Notes: a model not told the origin generated them from the letters alone. Shown: positions 34,389 through 44,213, counted from the first letter of the stretch. The stretch: 64,000 nucleotides of DNA from SW132 sp038150125 (GCF_038150125.1 NZ_JBBVMF010000014.1:102241-166240), one strand, 5' to 3'. Translations and numbers: made by a program.

Positions 34389-34674
34389 AATTAAAATTCA
34401 TAGAGGAGTCATATTTCTCACTAAGCGCCTCCATTTTAAACTTCTTATAGTCATAATCATCTAATTTCTCCGATTCAGGAATCAAATTCATGAGTTTGTA
34501 AACTGCACTTCCCGGTTCTGGCGTAATCTCTTCTGAATCTTCTTCCCGGACAATTGCTTGCTCAACCAAACGCGATACACTGATTCCCCGCTTTTTCGCA
34601 ATCCGTTTGGCCCGATCTTTAAAGCTTTCTTCGATGGTAAGATTAAGTGTTTTTGCTAATAACAGAAGATTGAA
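34381..34674 (-). pseudogene. VapB/DUF6364-like antitoxin, no usable start codon visible
   Basis: The frame reads LLLAKTLNLTIEESFKDRAKRIAKKRGISVSRLVEQAIV followed by an acidic tail, the ribbon-helix-helix layout of DUF6364-type antitoxins. The expected start just before AKTLNLTIEE is TTA rather than ATG. The nearest in-frame ATG (about 34686) is followed two codons later by a stop. Only CTG (34663-34665) or the internal TTG at 34569 could initiate, and the latter would delete the DNA-binding ribbon. Probably a decayed partner of the PIN pseudogene. Alternatively it uses CTG. Confidence 0.6.
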
Positions 34675-34789
34675 TTAAATACGCATTTGTAGTTTATCGT
34701 TTGCGCATTAAAAACGGAAAGGTGAAGTGCCTTTATTAATTACGCGGCATGCTTTTTTGATGCCTTAATACGGTTTTATTGTGCGGATC

Positions 34790-34931
34790 CGAGACTGTCC
34801 AAAAAGAGTTTCATCCCGTACTTGATACGGGATTTCCAAGCGTTGATATAGACAGGAGATACCGGATCGGGGTCCGGTATGACTGTTTGATTGTATAGTT
34901 CTTTTTTGAACACTCTTTTTGGACAGCCTCG
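34790..34931. repeat. 142-bp palindromic element with 20-bp inverted ends
   Basis: The ends 34790-34809 and 34912-34931 are inverted copies matching at 19 of 20 positions (outer CGAG(A/G)CTGTCC, inner AAAAAGAGT). The interior contains two hairpins of the dispersed family (ATCCCGTACTTGATACGGGAT; TACCGGATCGGGGTCCGGTA). No target duplication is evident. It takes up the middle of the 411-base gap between the antitoxin remnant and icmF, and I see nothing else in that gap. Confidence 0.65.
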
Positions 34932-35085
34932 AATCTATTCGTATCAAGGTCACATTTCTGAAGGTTACCAGGTAGAGTTTAAGGTATTGCTTGAAACAGA
35001 TGACATATGTAGAGAGATTTATAGGCCTATAAATACCATATCGGCTCATTCCAATAACAAATATCAAATACACCAATCAACAAAA

Positions 35086-38000
35086 TTACATATTCCTTCG
35101 ATACTGCCCGCCTACTTCGTACAGCGCATGTGAAATCTGGCCAAGTGAGGCGACTTTTACCGTCTCCATCAGCTCTTCGAAGAGGTTGCCGTCTTCCCGG
35201 GCTACAGTTTTTAGACGCTTTAGGGCCTCACCGGTTTTATCAGAGTTGATTTTCTGGAACCGTTCTAGGTTTTCAATCTGCTGCTTTTTCTCTTCTTCGG
35301 TAGAACGGATCAGTTCTATCTCTTTCTCATCTTCTTCAGATTCCTTATCGCTCAAAAATGTGTTCACGCCAATGATTGGCAATTCCCCGCTGTGCTTCTT
35401 CGACTCATAATGGAGGCTCTCTTCCTGAATCTTGCCGCGCTGGTACATACTTTCCATTGCTCCAAGCACACCACCGCGGTCAGTCAATCTGTCGAACTCA
35501 GTCAGGATTGCCTCTTCTACGAGGTCTGTCAGATCTTCGATAATAAATGATCCCTGAAGCGGATTCTCATTCTTGGTCATCCCCATCTCCTTGTTGATAA
35601 TCATCTGGATGGCCAATGCACGGCGGACTGACTCCTCCGTCGGTGTGGTGATCGCCTCGTCGTAAGCATTGGTATGAAGTGAATTGCAATTATCATATAC
35701 CGCCATTAATGCCTGGAGCGTGGTGCGGATATCGTTAAACTGGATCTCTTGCGCATGCAGTGATCGACCGCTGGTTTGAATGTGGTACTTTAGCTTCTGA
35801 GACCGTTCATTTGCACTGTATTTATGCTTCATTGCAATTGCCCAGATGCGGCGGGCCACCCGGCCGATCACCGCGTATTCCGGATCGAGACCGTTGCTAA
35901 AGAAAAACGAAAGGTTATGGGCAAAATCATCGATATCAAGCCCACGGGAGAGGTAGTACTCTACGTAGGTGAAGCCATTTGACAGCGTGAAAGCCGCCTG
36001 GGTAATTGGGTTGGCGCCCGCTTCGGCAATGTGATAGCCTGAAATTGAAACCGAGTAGTAGTTTCGCACGGCGTTTTCTGTAAAGTAGCTCTGAACGTCA
36101 CCCATCATCTTAAGGGCAAATTCGGTAGAGAAGATACATGTATTCTGCGCCTGGTCTTCTTTCAGAATATCGGCCTGTACCGTTCCCCGAACTACTCTAA
36201 TGGCATCAGATTTGATCTTCTCGTAGGTTTCCCGATCCACAAGCTGATCACCGCTGATGCCAAGCGTTCCAAGGCCAAAACCGTTATTCGTTGCCGGCAG
36301 ATCGAGTCCGTACTCCGGCTGAGGCAGGTTCTTCTTTTCAAAAATATCTTTAATTTTCTTCTTTGCATCATCCCACAATCCGTTTTCTTTCAGATAGCGC
36401 TCTACTTCCTGGTCAATTGCGGTGTTCATAAACATCGCCAGGGTCATAGGGGCAGGCCCATTAATTGTCATCGACACAGATGTGGTTGGTGCGGTCAGTT
36501 CAAAACCGGAATAAAGTTTTTTCATGTCGTCGAGTGTACATATACTCACGCCCGAGTTTCCAATCTTCCCGTAAATATCGGGACGATTATCGGGATCTTC
36601 ACCATAGAGCGTTACCGAATCAAATGCCGTTGAGAGGCGTGCGGCCGGCATGCCTTCACTCACATAGTGAAATCGCTTGTTGGTTCGCTCAGGTGTTCCT
36701 TCACCGGCAAACATCCGGGTGGGATCTTCCCCTTCACGCTTAAACGGAAATACGCCGGCGGTAAACGGAAAGTAGCCGGGCAGATTTTCTTTGAGTGCAA
36801 ACCGGAGTTTATCCCCGCTGTTTTTCGTCTTAGGCAGCGAGATACGCGGAACTTTCGTGCCGCTGAGCGACTCTCGATACAGATCGTTTTTGATCACTTT
36901 ATCACGAATTTTCACTTCAAACTGATCCTGCTTGTACTGATTATACAGCTCATCCCAGCCATCAAGAATTCCCTTCGGAAGCGGATCGAGCCGCTCTATC
37001 CAGTGCTCCTTCATTTCACCCAGCTTCTCGCTGATCACCGGTTTCTCTTCGGGGTTCCAGTTTTCGAGCTGCTGAAGTGTTCCCTCTACCTGGTCGAGTT
37101 TCGATGCGACCTCAACCTGCTGTTCCGCCCATTCGTGATAGTTTTCAATCGTCTCGGTGATCTCTGAGAGATACCGCTGTCTTTTGCCGGGAATAATTGC
37201 CTGTGTATGCAAATCTTCTGCCGGTTCGGCATTCTGATATAGTTCTGTCTCCCAGCCGAGCGAATAGTGATCATTTATCTTATCAACCAGCGCTTTGAAT
37301 AATCGATGGACGCCTTCGTCATTAAACTGAGCAGCAATGGTTGGATAAACCGGCATCTTTTTCGGATCAACGTGCCAGTCACCCCGGTTCCGCTGCATCT
37401 GTTTTCTGATATCACGGAGGGCGTCGAGTGATCCTTTCTTCTCAAATTTGTTCAGCACTACAATTTCAGCAAGATCCAGCATATTGATCTTTTCAAGCTG
37501 CGTGGCTGCTCCGTATTCGTGTGTCATCACATACACAGGAATATCTGTAATTTCTGTGATCTCCGTACCGCTTTGACCGATACCGCTTGTCTCCACAAGA
37601 ATCAGGTCAAATCCAGCAGCCTGGTAAACCGCAATCGCACCCTTGATCGCTTCGCTGATCGACTTGTTTGACGCACGCGTGGCCATGCTCCGCATAAACA
37701 CCCGCTCCGTATCGATACTATTCATCCTGATTCGATCTCCCAGCAACGCACCTCCCGTTCGAACTTTTGACGGATCGATGGAGATCACACCTATGCTTAG
37801 ATCTTCAAATTCGCTTAGAAACCGGCGGATAAGCTCATCGGTCAGCGAGCTCTTCCCCGCCCCGCCTGTTCCGGTAATGCCGATAAGCGGAATAGAACCC
37901 GTTTTCGTGGTGTCCTGAATAGTTTTGTTACCTGACTTCAACACCTCTCCATCAAAGGTGAGTACGTCCCTGTTCGCATTCTCTAAAGCAGATATGGACC

Positions 38001-38556
38001 GGGCAATCATTACATGATGTTTGTCTGATATCTTTGATGGATCGGCTTTTTGAATCTCATTGGTATCAAAATCGCACTCCTCCATCATAAAGTTGATCAT
38101 TCCCTGGAGGCCCATCTTGCTTCCATCTTCCACAGAAAAAATTCGGGTTACCCCATAATCATGCAGCTCCTCAATCTCTTTCGGCACAATCACGCCACCG
38201 CCGCCACCAAAAATCTTGATATGTTCGCCTCCGTGCTCCTTCAGCAGATCGACCATATATTTAAAATACTCTACGTGTCCGCCCTGGTAGGAGCTGATCG
38301 CAATCCCCTGGGCATCTTCCTGGATAGCACATCGCACAATTTCATTTACCGACCGGTTATGGCCAAGGTGGATTACCTCAGCGCCGGTCGCCTGCAGAAT
38401 ACGCCTCATGATATTTATACTGGCATCGTGTCCGTCAAACAAGCTGGCGGCCGTGACAAAGCGAACACTATGGGTCGGCTGATATTTTTGTTGCGGAACC
38501 TGGCCGTTTGTTTCGGCTTTCGTTGTTTGTTTGTCTTTGGTTGCTGCGTCAGACAT
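35086..38556 (-). CDS. icmF: Fused isobutyryl-CoA mutase IcmF
   Basis: 1156 residues containing three fused parts: an N-terminal B12-binding domain with the DGHD...N cobalamin loop ('FDGHDASINIMRRILQATGAEVIHLGHNRSVNEIV'), a central MeaB-like G-protein chaperone with Walker A GTGGAGKSS (about 228-236), and a large C-terminal acyl-CoA mutase TIM barrel (RTNKRFHYVSEGMPAARLSTAFDSVTLYG; TTSVSMTINGPAPMTLAMFMN). Catalyses adenosylcobalamin-dependent interconversion of isobutyryl-CoA and n-butyryl-CoA. The built-in G domain handles cofactor loading and protection. The Phe of KRFHYVS is the residue type expected for isobutyryl rather than methylmalonyl specificity. It is a single-gene unit transcribed from around 38600. 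Confidence 0.95.
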   Translation of the reverse strand: MSDAATKDKQTTKAETNGQVPQQKYQPTHSVRFVTAASLFDGHDASINIMRRILQATGAEVIHLGHNRSVNEIVRCAIQEDAQGIAISSYQGGHVEYFKYMVDLLKEHGGEHIKIFGGGGGVIVPKEIEELHDYGVTRIFSVEDGSKMGLQGMINFMMEECDFDTNEIQKADPSKISDKHHVMIARSISALENANRDVLTFDGEVLKSGNKTIQDTTKTGSIPLIGITGTGGAGKSSLTDELIRRFLSEFEDLSIGVISIDPSKVRTGGALLGDRIRMNSIDTERVFMRSMATRASNKSISEAIKGAIAVYQAAGFDLILVETSGIGQSGTEITEITDIPVYVMTHEYGAATQLEKINMLDLAEIVVLNKFEKKGSLDALRDIRKQMQRNRGDWHVDPKKMPVYPTIAAQFNDEGVHRLFKALVDKINDHYSLGWETELYQNAEPAEDLHTQAIIPGKRQRYLSEITETIENYHEWAEQQVEVASKLDQVEGTLQQLENWNPEEKPVISEKLGEMKEHWIERLDPLPKGILDGWDELYNQYKQDQFEVKIRDKVIKNDLYRESLSGTKVPRISLPKTKNSGDKLRFALKENLPGYFPFTAGVFPFKREGEDPTRMFAGEGTPERTNKRFHYVSEGMPAARLSTAFDSVTLYGEDPDNRPDIYGKIGNSGVSICTLDDMKKLYSGFELTAPTTSVSMTINGPAPMTLAMFMNTAIDQEVERYLKENGLWDDAKKKIKDIFEKKNLPQPEYGLDLPATNNGFGLGTLGISGDQLVDRETYEKIKSDAIRVVRGTVQADILKEDQAQNTCIFSTEFALKMMGDVQSYFTENAVRNYYSVSISGYHIAEAGANPITQAAFTLSNGFTYVEYYLSRGLDIDDFAHNLSFFFSNGLDPEYAVIGRVARRIWAIAMKHKYSANERSQKLKYHIQTSGRSLHAQEIQFNDIRTTLQALMAVYDNCNSLHTNAYDEAITTPTEESVRRALAIQMIINKEMGMTKNENPLQGSFIIEDLTDLVEEAILTEFDRLTDRGGVLGAMESMYQRGKIQEESLHYESKKHSGELPIIGVNTFLSDKESEEDEKEIELIRSTEEEKKQQIENLERFQKINSDKTGEALKRLKTVAREDGNLFEELMETVKVASLGQISHALYEVGGQYRRNM

Positions 38557-38645
38557 GGCAAATATGATTCTTTAATAATTCGTTTGGAAGCGATTACACA
38601 ATATACGGAATATCAGATGAAGACGTAAAGGGTTTAAGTCGTGAG

Positions 38646-38673
38646 ACTCAGGACTCAGGACTCAGGACTCAGG
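38646..38673. repeat. Four tandem copies of ACTCAGG
   Basis: A perfect 7-bp unit repeated four times in the gap between icmF and the MscS gene. It overlaps the MscS stop codon (38662-38664) and its last few codons. Slippage there would change the MscS C-terminus. Confidence 0.8.
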
Positions 38674-39531
38674 TCTCCTTTTCCCCAAATAACTAATTGT
38701 TCGCTGAGGGAATGGAATGATAATGCCTTCCTTATCAAACCTTTTTTTGATTGATTCAAGAAGTTCACATTCCATTACGAAGGCATTTTGCGGATCAGAA
38801 GCCCAGGCCCAGGCGCGGATATTTACAGAAGATTCGCCAAGCACCGTAACCCGAACCATCACTCTTGGAACACCGCTCTCAATATCTTCTTCAGACCTGA
38901 CATCGATATTCAGGGGATGATCTTGAACTTCTTCAGTCATTATTTGTTTGGCTTTATCAATATCTGAACCATAACTAATTCCAACATTAATAAACTTGCA
39001 GAGCTTATCATCCGTATAGTTTGAGTTGACCAGGATTTCATTACTGATAATAGAGTTTGGAATAATAATCCGCTGATTCTCAAAATTCCTGATAATGGTG
39101 TGCCGGAGGTTAATATCTTCCACAATTCCCCTCAACGTATCTTGTATCGTCAGCCTATCATTTATCCTATAGGGTTTGAAAATCACAATAAAAATGCCGC
39201 TGACAATATTTCCCAGAGCCTGCTGGGCAGCAAAACCTACAACAACTGCCAAAATACCTGCACTGGCCAACATCGATTGTGCCACATGTTTAAGTGATGG
39301 AATATTCCAGATTGCAAACCCGATTCCGGTAACATAAATCAGCGCCAGTAAGGCGTAATATAGGAAACGGTAATTGGTAGTGTCTTCCAGTTCTGTGTGA
39401 ACGCGGGATTTTTCGAACCTTTTAAAAGCACGCCTCAATAAATACTGAGCTAAAAACATCACCAACAGAATTACAATAACTGTAATGGTCAGAGTTGCTT
39501 CGTCATATATTTTTGTCAGAATGTCGGTCAT
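38662..39531 (-). CDS. Small-conductance mechanosensitive channel (MscS family)
   Basis: 289 residues with three N-terminal membrane helices (about 13-35, 55-75, 85-110). The pore helix region ASAGILAVVVGFAAQQALGNIVSGIFIVIFKPYRINDR is characteristic of MscS TM3 and the start of the beta domain, followed by EDINLRHTIIRNFENQRIIIPNS. The C-terminal alpha/beta vestibule ends in ERRR-like residues near a tandem repeat. It releases solutes on hypo-osmotic shock. It runs on the same strand as icmF but the two are probably independent. Confidence 0.93.
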   Translation of the reverse strand: MTDILTKIYDEATLTITVIVILLVMFLAQYLLRRAFKRFEKSRVHTELEDTTNYRFLYYALLALIYVTGIGFAIWNIPSLKHVAQSMLASAGILAVVVGFAAQQALGNIVSGIFIVIFKPYRINDRLTIQDTLRGIVEDINLRHTIIRNFENQRIIIPNSIISNEILVNSNYTDDKLCKFINVGISYGSDIDKAKQIMTEEVQDHPLNIDVRSEEDIESGVPRVMVRVTVLGESSVNIRAWAWASDPQNAFVMECELLESIKKRFDKEGIIIPFPQRTISYLGKRRPES

Positions 39532-39560
39532 TTTATATCTGTATTAATCTATTTATAAAC

Positions 39561-41237
39561 CTAATCTTCACGTGTAAGAGTATCAGCGGGAGCGCTCTCC
39601 GGAGGGCCAGCCTGTGTACCTGAAAACTCAACGTTCACCTCTGATGTAAACCCTTCTCGTACGGGAATGTCACGTCGTAAAAAATAGGGTTCAGGTGCCT
39701 GAAACGGAATTACAGTTCCGGGACTCCATGGAACTATATCATCCGTATTTCGATATATTTTTGCGGTATACTCAACGGGCGGGATGTCAGTAATTTCTAT
39801 GAATCCCACATAAACTGTATCGATGCTGACTTTATTGTTCTCATCAGACAGCATTAAATGAGTCTGTGTTACCGTATCGTCATCCGCTGGAATAAAATCG
39901 ATATTACCCAATTGATTTCGCTGCCAGATTTCAGGCTGAAATGTTCTTCTTTCCAATAAATCAGGATCCCAGACTCCAAATTGATACCTCACCCCCGCCT
40001 TCCATTCTCCGTCAGGCAAAATGCGTAACCTGTTTCTATCTACTTCAGTAAATTCGTACTCGACCATGGCATTCTCTCCCTCAAAAACGATCAGGGAGTC
40101 CAAGACAGCCGGATTTTCGATAAACTTGGAGTAAACAATCTCGAACGGTTCATCAGGATATAACCCTCCATCAGCATTATCAGAAATAATTCTCAACTGA
40201 GTGGTATCAGATACAGCCGATCCGGGAAACAGATCAATATCGGTTCGCAAAGAATTACCCGCCTCATCAGTAAACCCGGTTTGCCTGAGATCAAATAATT
40301 GCGATTCTTCCAGGGGATCAACTGCCTGTGAATATAAAATATTTGGATCTGACAGGTCTTTATACAGCGGGTATGCGGTGGTGTAATTATCTCCAAGTGA
40401 ATCCAGTATGGCCAGTTCCGCGTCTTCACTCCAGGTAACCTCTTCAGACAGCCTTAGCCGAAGGCGTACATCAGAGAGAAGCCCTACGCCATCAAGCCTT
40501 GGCGAGACCGTGTCGGGGCGCTGAATATAAATAGTTCCGATATTGGTTACCTTGCTCTGTAGTACATCAACAGTTTCACTATGAAAAGGCTGAGCGCGTT
40601 CTCTTTCCGGATTCCATCGCCTGTCCCTGTTTAAATCATCCACCCAAATGGCGCTATACGTGCCTTCACGGAGATATGAAAAATTGATTTGACCACTTGT
40701 ATCAGATTGCGCCACATAATTTGCCTGAGCTGTAAAATCGACAGGGGTCCGAAAAAGAAAGACTCTCTCTCCGGCTTCTACAGAACTCAGGTCTGCATCC
40801 CTGAGGCGACCCGTAATTTGACCGTCATCAATGACAGGCCCCGTTGAGAAAGCCAGATCAAATGATGACCCCATGGTGTTATTCCGGGTATCTGAAACGT
40901 CAGACCCAAGTTTTACGAGTATAGTTGTATTTTCTGGCAGTTCATTGGCAAATTCAACGATGGCCGTTTTGCGGCTGAAATCAACCTCATACTGAATACC
41001 TATATTGGGTTCGATGGTAACATTGTCGCGAACAGAATTACGATCGGGAAATTCGGAAAACTCAAATCGAACCTCATCACCTGTAAAATTCGTTGCCCCC
41101 ACTTCTGGATAGGTGTTAATAATTTCAGGCGGTGTTCTGTCCGGCGGTCCGCCCGTTGGTGCAACAGGGGTGGCACAGCTTCCAAGCCAAAGACAAAAAA
41201 AGCTAAAGGATAGTAAAACAGTACGTGATGCGTTCAA
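39561..41237 (-). CDS. Ig-like (SbsA-type) lipoprotein of unknown function
   Basis: About 558 residues. A TTG at 41237 gives a compact signal peptide ending in lipobox LGSC; an upstream in-frame TTG at 41270 would add 11 residues. Right after the Cys comes the Bacteroidota-typical TPVAPTGGPPDRTPPEIINTYPEVGATN. A big-Ig/SbsA-like domain (about 45-135, VRFEFSEFPDRNSVRDNVTIEPN) follows, then further beta-rich repeats, ending in a Pro/Ala-rich tail. Family members sit on the outer membrane surface. No enzymatic motif is visible. An MscS gene lies 29 bases downstream. Confidence 0.75.
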   Translation of the reverse strand: MNASRTVLLSFSFFCLWLGSCATPVAPTGGPPDRTPPEIINTYPEVGATNFTGDEVRFEFSEFPDRNSVRDNVTIEPNIGIQYEVDFSRKTAIVEFANELPENTTILVKLGSDVSDTRNNTMGSSFDLAFSTGPVIDDGQITGRLRDADLSSVEAGERVFLFRTPVDFTAQANYVAQSDTSGQINFSYLREGTYSAIWVDDLNRDRRWNPERERAQPFHSETVDVLQSKVTNIGTIYIQRPDTVSPRLDGVGLLSDVRLRLRLSEEVTWSEDAELAILDSLGDNYTTAYPLYKDLSDPNILYSQAVDPLEESQLFDLRQTGFTDEAGNSLRTDIDLFPGSAVSDTTQLRIISDNADGGLYPDEPFEIVYSKFIENPAVLDSLIVFEGENAMVEYEFTEVDRNRLRILPDGEWKAGVRYQFGVWDPDLLERRTFQPEIWQRNQLGNIDFIPADDDTVTQTHLMLSDENNKVSIDTVYVGFIEITDIPPVEYTAKIYRNTDDIVPWSPGTVIPFQAPEPYFLRRDIPVREGFTSEVNVEFSGTQAGPPESAPADTLTRED

Positions 41238-41308
41238 ATCAAGGGTTATGAAGTGATAAATCTGGGTCAAATATACTGAAGATTTTAGCTATATCTTAAA
41301 ACATTCAG

Positions 41309-41815
41309 CTACACTGTTTCCCTCACTTTGCCCATATTGATCACTTCCATATTTTTGATTTCACCCGAAAGAATATCAAATCTTACTGCTGTTCTATAGA
41401 TATGAAACCCGTGCTTTCCCGCGGCACCCGGGTTAACAAACAACATTTTACCGTTTGATTGATCTCTGCCAATTTTGAGTATATGCGAATGACCGCAAAT
41501 AAATATATCCGGTGGATTATTTTCAATCTCTTCGCGTATGGGAATACAGTAACGGCCGGGAATGCCGCCAATATGTGTCATCCAAACATCAACTCCGTCC
41601 CTGGTGAACCGCTGATGGAGTGGGTACTCCTTTCGAATGTCTTCACCGTCTATATTACCATAAACGCCGATAACTGGGGCTATCTTTCGCAGAGATTCGG
41701 CAATTTTTATTGAACCAAAATCTCCTGCGTGCCAAATTTCATCACATTCACTGAAGTAATCTGAAAAATCCGGATCAAGGTAGTTATGAGTATCCGATAA
41801 TAGCCCTATCTTCAT
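41309..41815 (-). CDS. YfcE/MJ0936-type metallophosphoesterase
   Basis: 168 residues starting at the internal ATG (41815), because MKIGLLSDTHN is the universal opening of this family and upstream residues look non-coding. Metal-site motifs are SDTHN (7-11), HAGDFG (about 31-36), YGNIDG (about 57-62) and ICGHSH (about 104-109), with FVNPGAAG. Homologues are broad phosphodiesterases acting on synthetic substrates, with unknown natural substrate. It has no close neighbour on its strand. Confidence 0.9.
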   Translation of the reverse strand: MKIGLLSDTHNYLDPDFSDYFSECDEIWHAGDFGSIKIAESLRKIAPVIGVYGNIDGEDIRKEYPLHQRFTRDGVDVWMTHIGGIPGRYCIPIREEIENNPPDIFICGHSHILKIGRDQSNGKMLFVNPGAAGKHGFHIYRTAVRFDILSGEIKNMEVINMGKVRETV

Positions 41816-41911
41816 ATGGTAGAAACTTCTTTTTTTTATGATTATATGAAACCCTTCAGACGGGTGCAATCGTAATTGCCTAAAATTATAACGACCTAAT
41901 ACTCCTGTTTA

Positions 41912-42940
41912 ATGCAGCATTTTTTCAGCATTATTATCGTTACGTGGAACGGACTAGACCACCTAAAAACATTTCTTCCCTCAGTATTAGACACCACGTA
42001 CGATAAATTTGAAGTCATTATCGCTGATAACGCCTCCACCGACGGCACAAAAGAGTGGATAAACGAATATGCGCCTGAATGCCGGATCGTTATATTTGAC
42101 CGCAATTACGGTTACTGCGGTGGCAACAACCGGGCCGTAGAATTTGCTAAAGGTGATATTCTTCTATTCCTTAATAACGACGTGCATGTTGCGCCTGACT
42201 GGCTGGATCATTTAAATAGGTCATTTCAGCAATCTGAAACCGGTGTTGTTCAGCCAAAACTTCGAAGCCACCATCAGCCCGATTATTTTGAGTATGCCGG
42301 GGCTGCCGGTGGGATGATAGACTGGCTTGGTTATCCCTTTTGTCGGGGACGGCTGTTTGAGACTGTTGAAAAAGATACCGGCCAATATAACGATGAGTCC
42401 AAAATATTTTGGGCAAGCGGGGCTGCACTGGCTATCCGAAAAGAGATTTTTAACAATCTTGGCGGTTTTAATGAGGATTTCGAGTTTCATATGGAAGAGA
42501 TAGATTTGTGCTGGCGGGTGTGGCACAGCGGTCTGCAGGTTTGTTATCAGCCGAAAAGCGTCGTGTATCATTATGGGGGTGGATCGCTGCCAATGGAATC
42601 TCCCCGAAAAGTGTACTACAACTATCGGAACAGCCTGTTGATGCTTACTATAAATCTTGAGAGCCATCGGTGGTTAAAAGTCTTTTTAAGACTATGTCTT
42701 GATGGAGTGGCGGGTGTTCGTTCATTGCTTCAGTTCAGACCGGCGGAAACCTGGGCTATTATAAAAGCACACTTTGGGTTTTATAAGAGGCTGCCATCTG
42801 CAATTCGACGGCGTGCTCAACTCAAAAAAGTATTTAGGCGGACACCGGATATGTCTCCACCGGTATACGACAAACTGATTATCGTTGAACGATTTCTGAG
42901 GAGAAAAAGATACTATTCCGACCTTGACAACATAGATTAG
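41912..42940 (+). CDS. Family 2 glycosyltransferase (rhamnosyltransferase-like)
   Basis: 342 residues with a GT-A fold. The opening FSIIIVTWNGLDHLKTFLPSVLDT is followed by ADNASTDGT (about 38-46), the DXD-like LFLNNDVHV (about 82-90) and the acceptor-side GGFNEDFEFHMEEIDLCWRVWHSG (about 184-207). No membrane helix dominates, so it probably acts at the inner face of the membrane. It is upstream of the carotenoid genes by 94 bases. It could glycosylate a carotenoid or contribute to cell-surface polysaccharide, and the sequence does not decide which. Confidence 0.85.
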   Translation: MQHFFSIIIVTWNGLDHLKTFLPSVLDTTYDKFEVIIADNASTDGTKEWINEYAPECRIVIFDRNYGYCGGNNRAVEFAKGDILLFLNNDVHVAPDWLDHLNRSFQQSETGVVQPKLRSHHQPDYFEYAGAAGGMIDWLGYPFCRGRLFETVEKDTGQYNDESKIFWASGAALAIRKEIFNNLGGFNEDFEFHMEEIDLCWRVWHSGLQVCYQPKSVVYHYGGGSLPMESPRKVYYNYRNSLLMLTINLESHRWLKVFLRLCLDGVAGVRSLLQFRPAETWAIIKAHFGFYKRLPSAIRRRAQLKKVFRRTPDMSPPVYDKLIIVERFLRRKRYYSDLDNID

Positions 42941-43034
42941 AATCGACTACTCTATTTTTTGTAAATGGAATTTTATTCTCTGCAGAACCTGTTACGAGCT
43001 CAGCGCAATTCATTAACAAGCTTCGGGTTTCTTT

Positions 43035-44213
43035 ATGTCAGAAAGTACATCTTACGATTACATTATTGCCGGTGCCGGTGCCGCGGGATTAAGCCTGGTC
43101 TGGAACATGATGAAATCCGACCTTCTTAATGAAAAAAAAATATTACTGATCGATCAGTCTCTCAATCCCTCAAATGACAAGACGTGGTGTTTTTGGGATG
43201 ATTCTAATATTCCCGACAGTGACCTTATTCATCACTCCTGGAAAACACTTGAAGTAAGGGCGTTTGGCAATTTATACAGCGAAAAACTCAGTCACTATAG
43301 CTACCATTGTTTAAGAAGCTACGATTATACCAAGACCATACTTGAGAAAGCCGAAAAAAATTCAGCCGTCACTCTACTTGAAACATCAATTGAGGATTTT
43401 TCAGAAATTGGTGACCATGGCATTGTTCACACAAGTAATGGAGATTTTTCAGCAGACTGGATTTTTCAAAGTGCCATTCGTCCCAAAAGTTTTTACCACC
43501 AGAAAGTGGATGTAAGTCTGAAACAACATTTTTTAGGCGCAGAAATTGAAACTACAAAACCGGCGTTTGACCCTGAAAAAGTGATGCTGATGGATTTTGA
43601 TACGTCTCAAAAACATGGTGTGACGTTTTTCTACATCCTGCCCTATTCTGAAAATAAAGCCCTTGTTGAATACACTTTTTTTACTGACCAGATTCTATCA
43701 GAGGATGAATACCAGGCTGGCATTGAGGCTCATCTTTCTGAGCGGTATTCACTCCAGCCAGATGATTATAAAGTGGCAAGGACAGAAACAGGCGCTATTC
43801 CCATGGAAGACAGACGGTATCCCGCCTGGTACAATTCAAGAGTAATGAATACAGGAACCGTGGGGGGACTCACCAAACCATCTACCGGGTATACATTTAC
43901 GCGAATTCAAAGCCACTGTCATAAAATTGTTTCTGCACTTGAGAAGAATGAAATTCCACCTGTATCTAATAAATCACCGCTGCGGTTTCGTATTTACGAC
44001 ATAATGTTGTTATACCTGCTGGAAACAGAACCGGAAGTTTGCAAGAAAATTTTTCACGACCTGTTTAAGCGCAACAGTTTTGATACCATCCTGAAGTTTC
44101 TTGAAGAAGATACACACCTGGGGCAGGAGCTGTCCATTTTTGCATCCTTGCCCTACATTCCATTTTTCAAGGCTATCTACAAAATGAAGCACAGAATTAT
44201 TACAGGAGCATAA
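43035..44213 (+). CDS. crtY: Lycopene beta-cyclase, CrtY type
   Basis: 392 residues. The N-terminal dinucleotide-binding fold YDYIIAGAGAAGLSLVWNMM (about 7-26) is followed by the CrtY motif DKTWCFWDD (about 50-58). LVEYTFF near 208-214 and 'GAIPMEDRRYPAWYNSRVMNTGTVGGLTKPSTGYTFTRIQ' correspond to conserved cyclase regions. Forms beta-ionone rings on lycopene to give beta-carotene, which the next gene product cleaves. The next start lies 4 bases after its stop, so crtY and blh are cotranscribed. Confidence 0.92.
   Translation: MSESTSYDYIIAGAGAAGLSLVWNMMKSDLLNEKKILLIDQSLNPSNDKTWCFWDDSNIPDSDLIHHSWKTLEVRAFGNLYSEKLSHYSYHCLRSYDYTKTILEKAEKNSAVTLLETSIEDFSEIGDHGIVHTSNGDFSADWIFQSAIRPKSFYHQKVDVSLKQHFLGAEIETTKPAFDPEKVMLMDFDTSQKHGVTFFYILPYSENKALVEYTFFTDQILSEDEYQAGIEAHLSERYSLQPDDYKVARTETGAIPMEDRRYPAWYNSRVMNTGTVGGLTKPSTGYTFTRIQSHCHKIVSALEKNEIPPVSNKSPLRFRIYDIMLLYLLETEPEVCKKIFHDLFKRNSFDTILKFLEEDTHLGQELSIFASLPYIPFFKAIYKMKHRIITGA

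Noticed and set aside
34790..34931. Calling this palindromic element an insertion with target duplication
   Set aside because: Flanking bases on the two sides do not match at the element ends, so no insertion footprint can be claimed, unlike 7915-8330.
38646..38673. Possible CRISPR array
   Set aside because: The unit is only 7 bp and directly tandem, without spacers. No cas genes are in the window.
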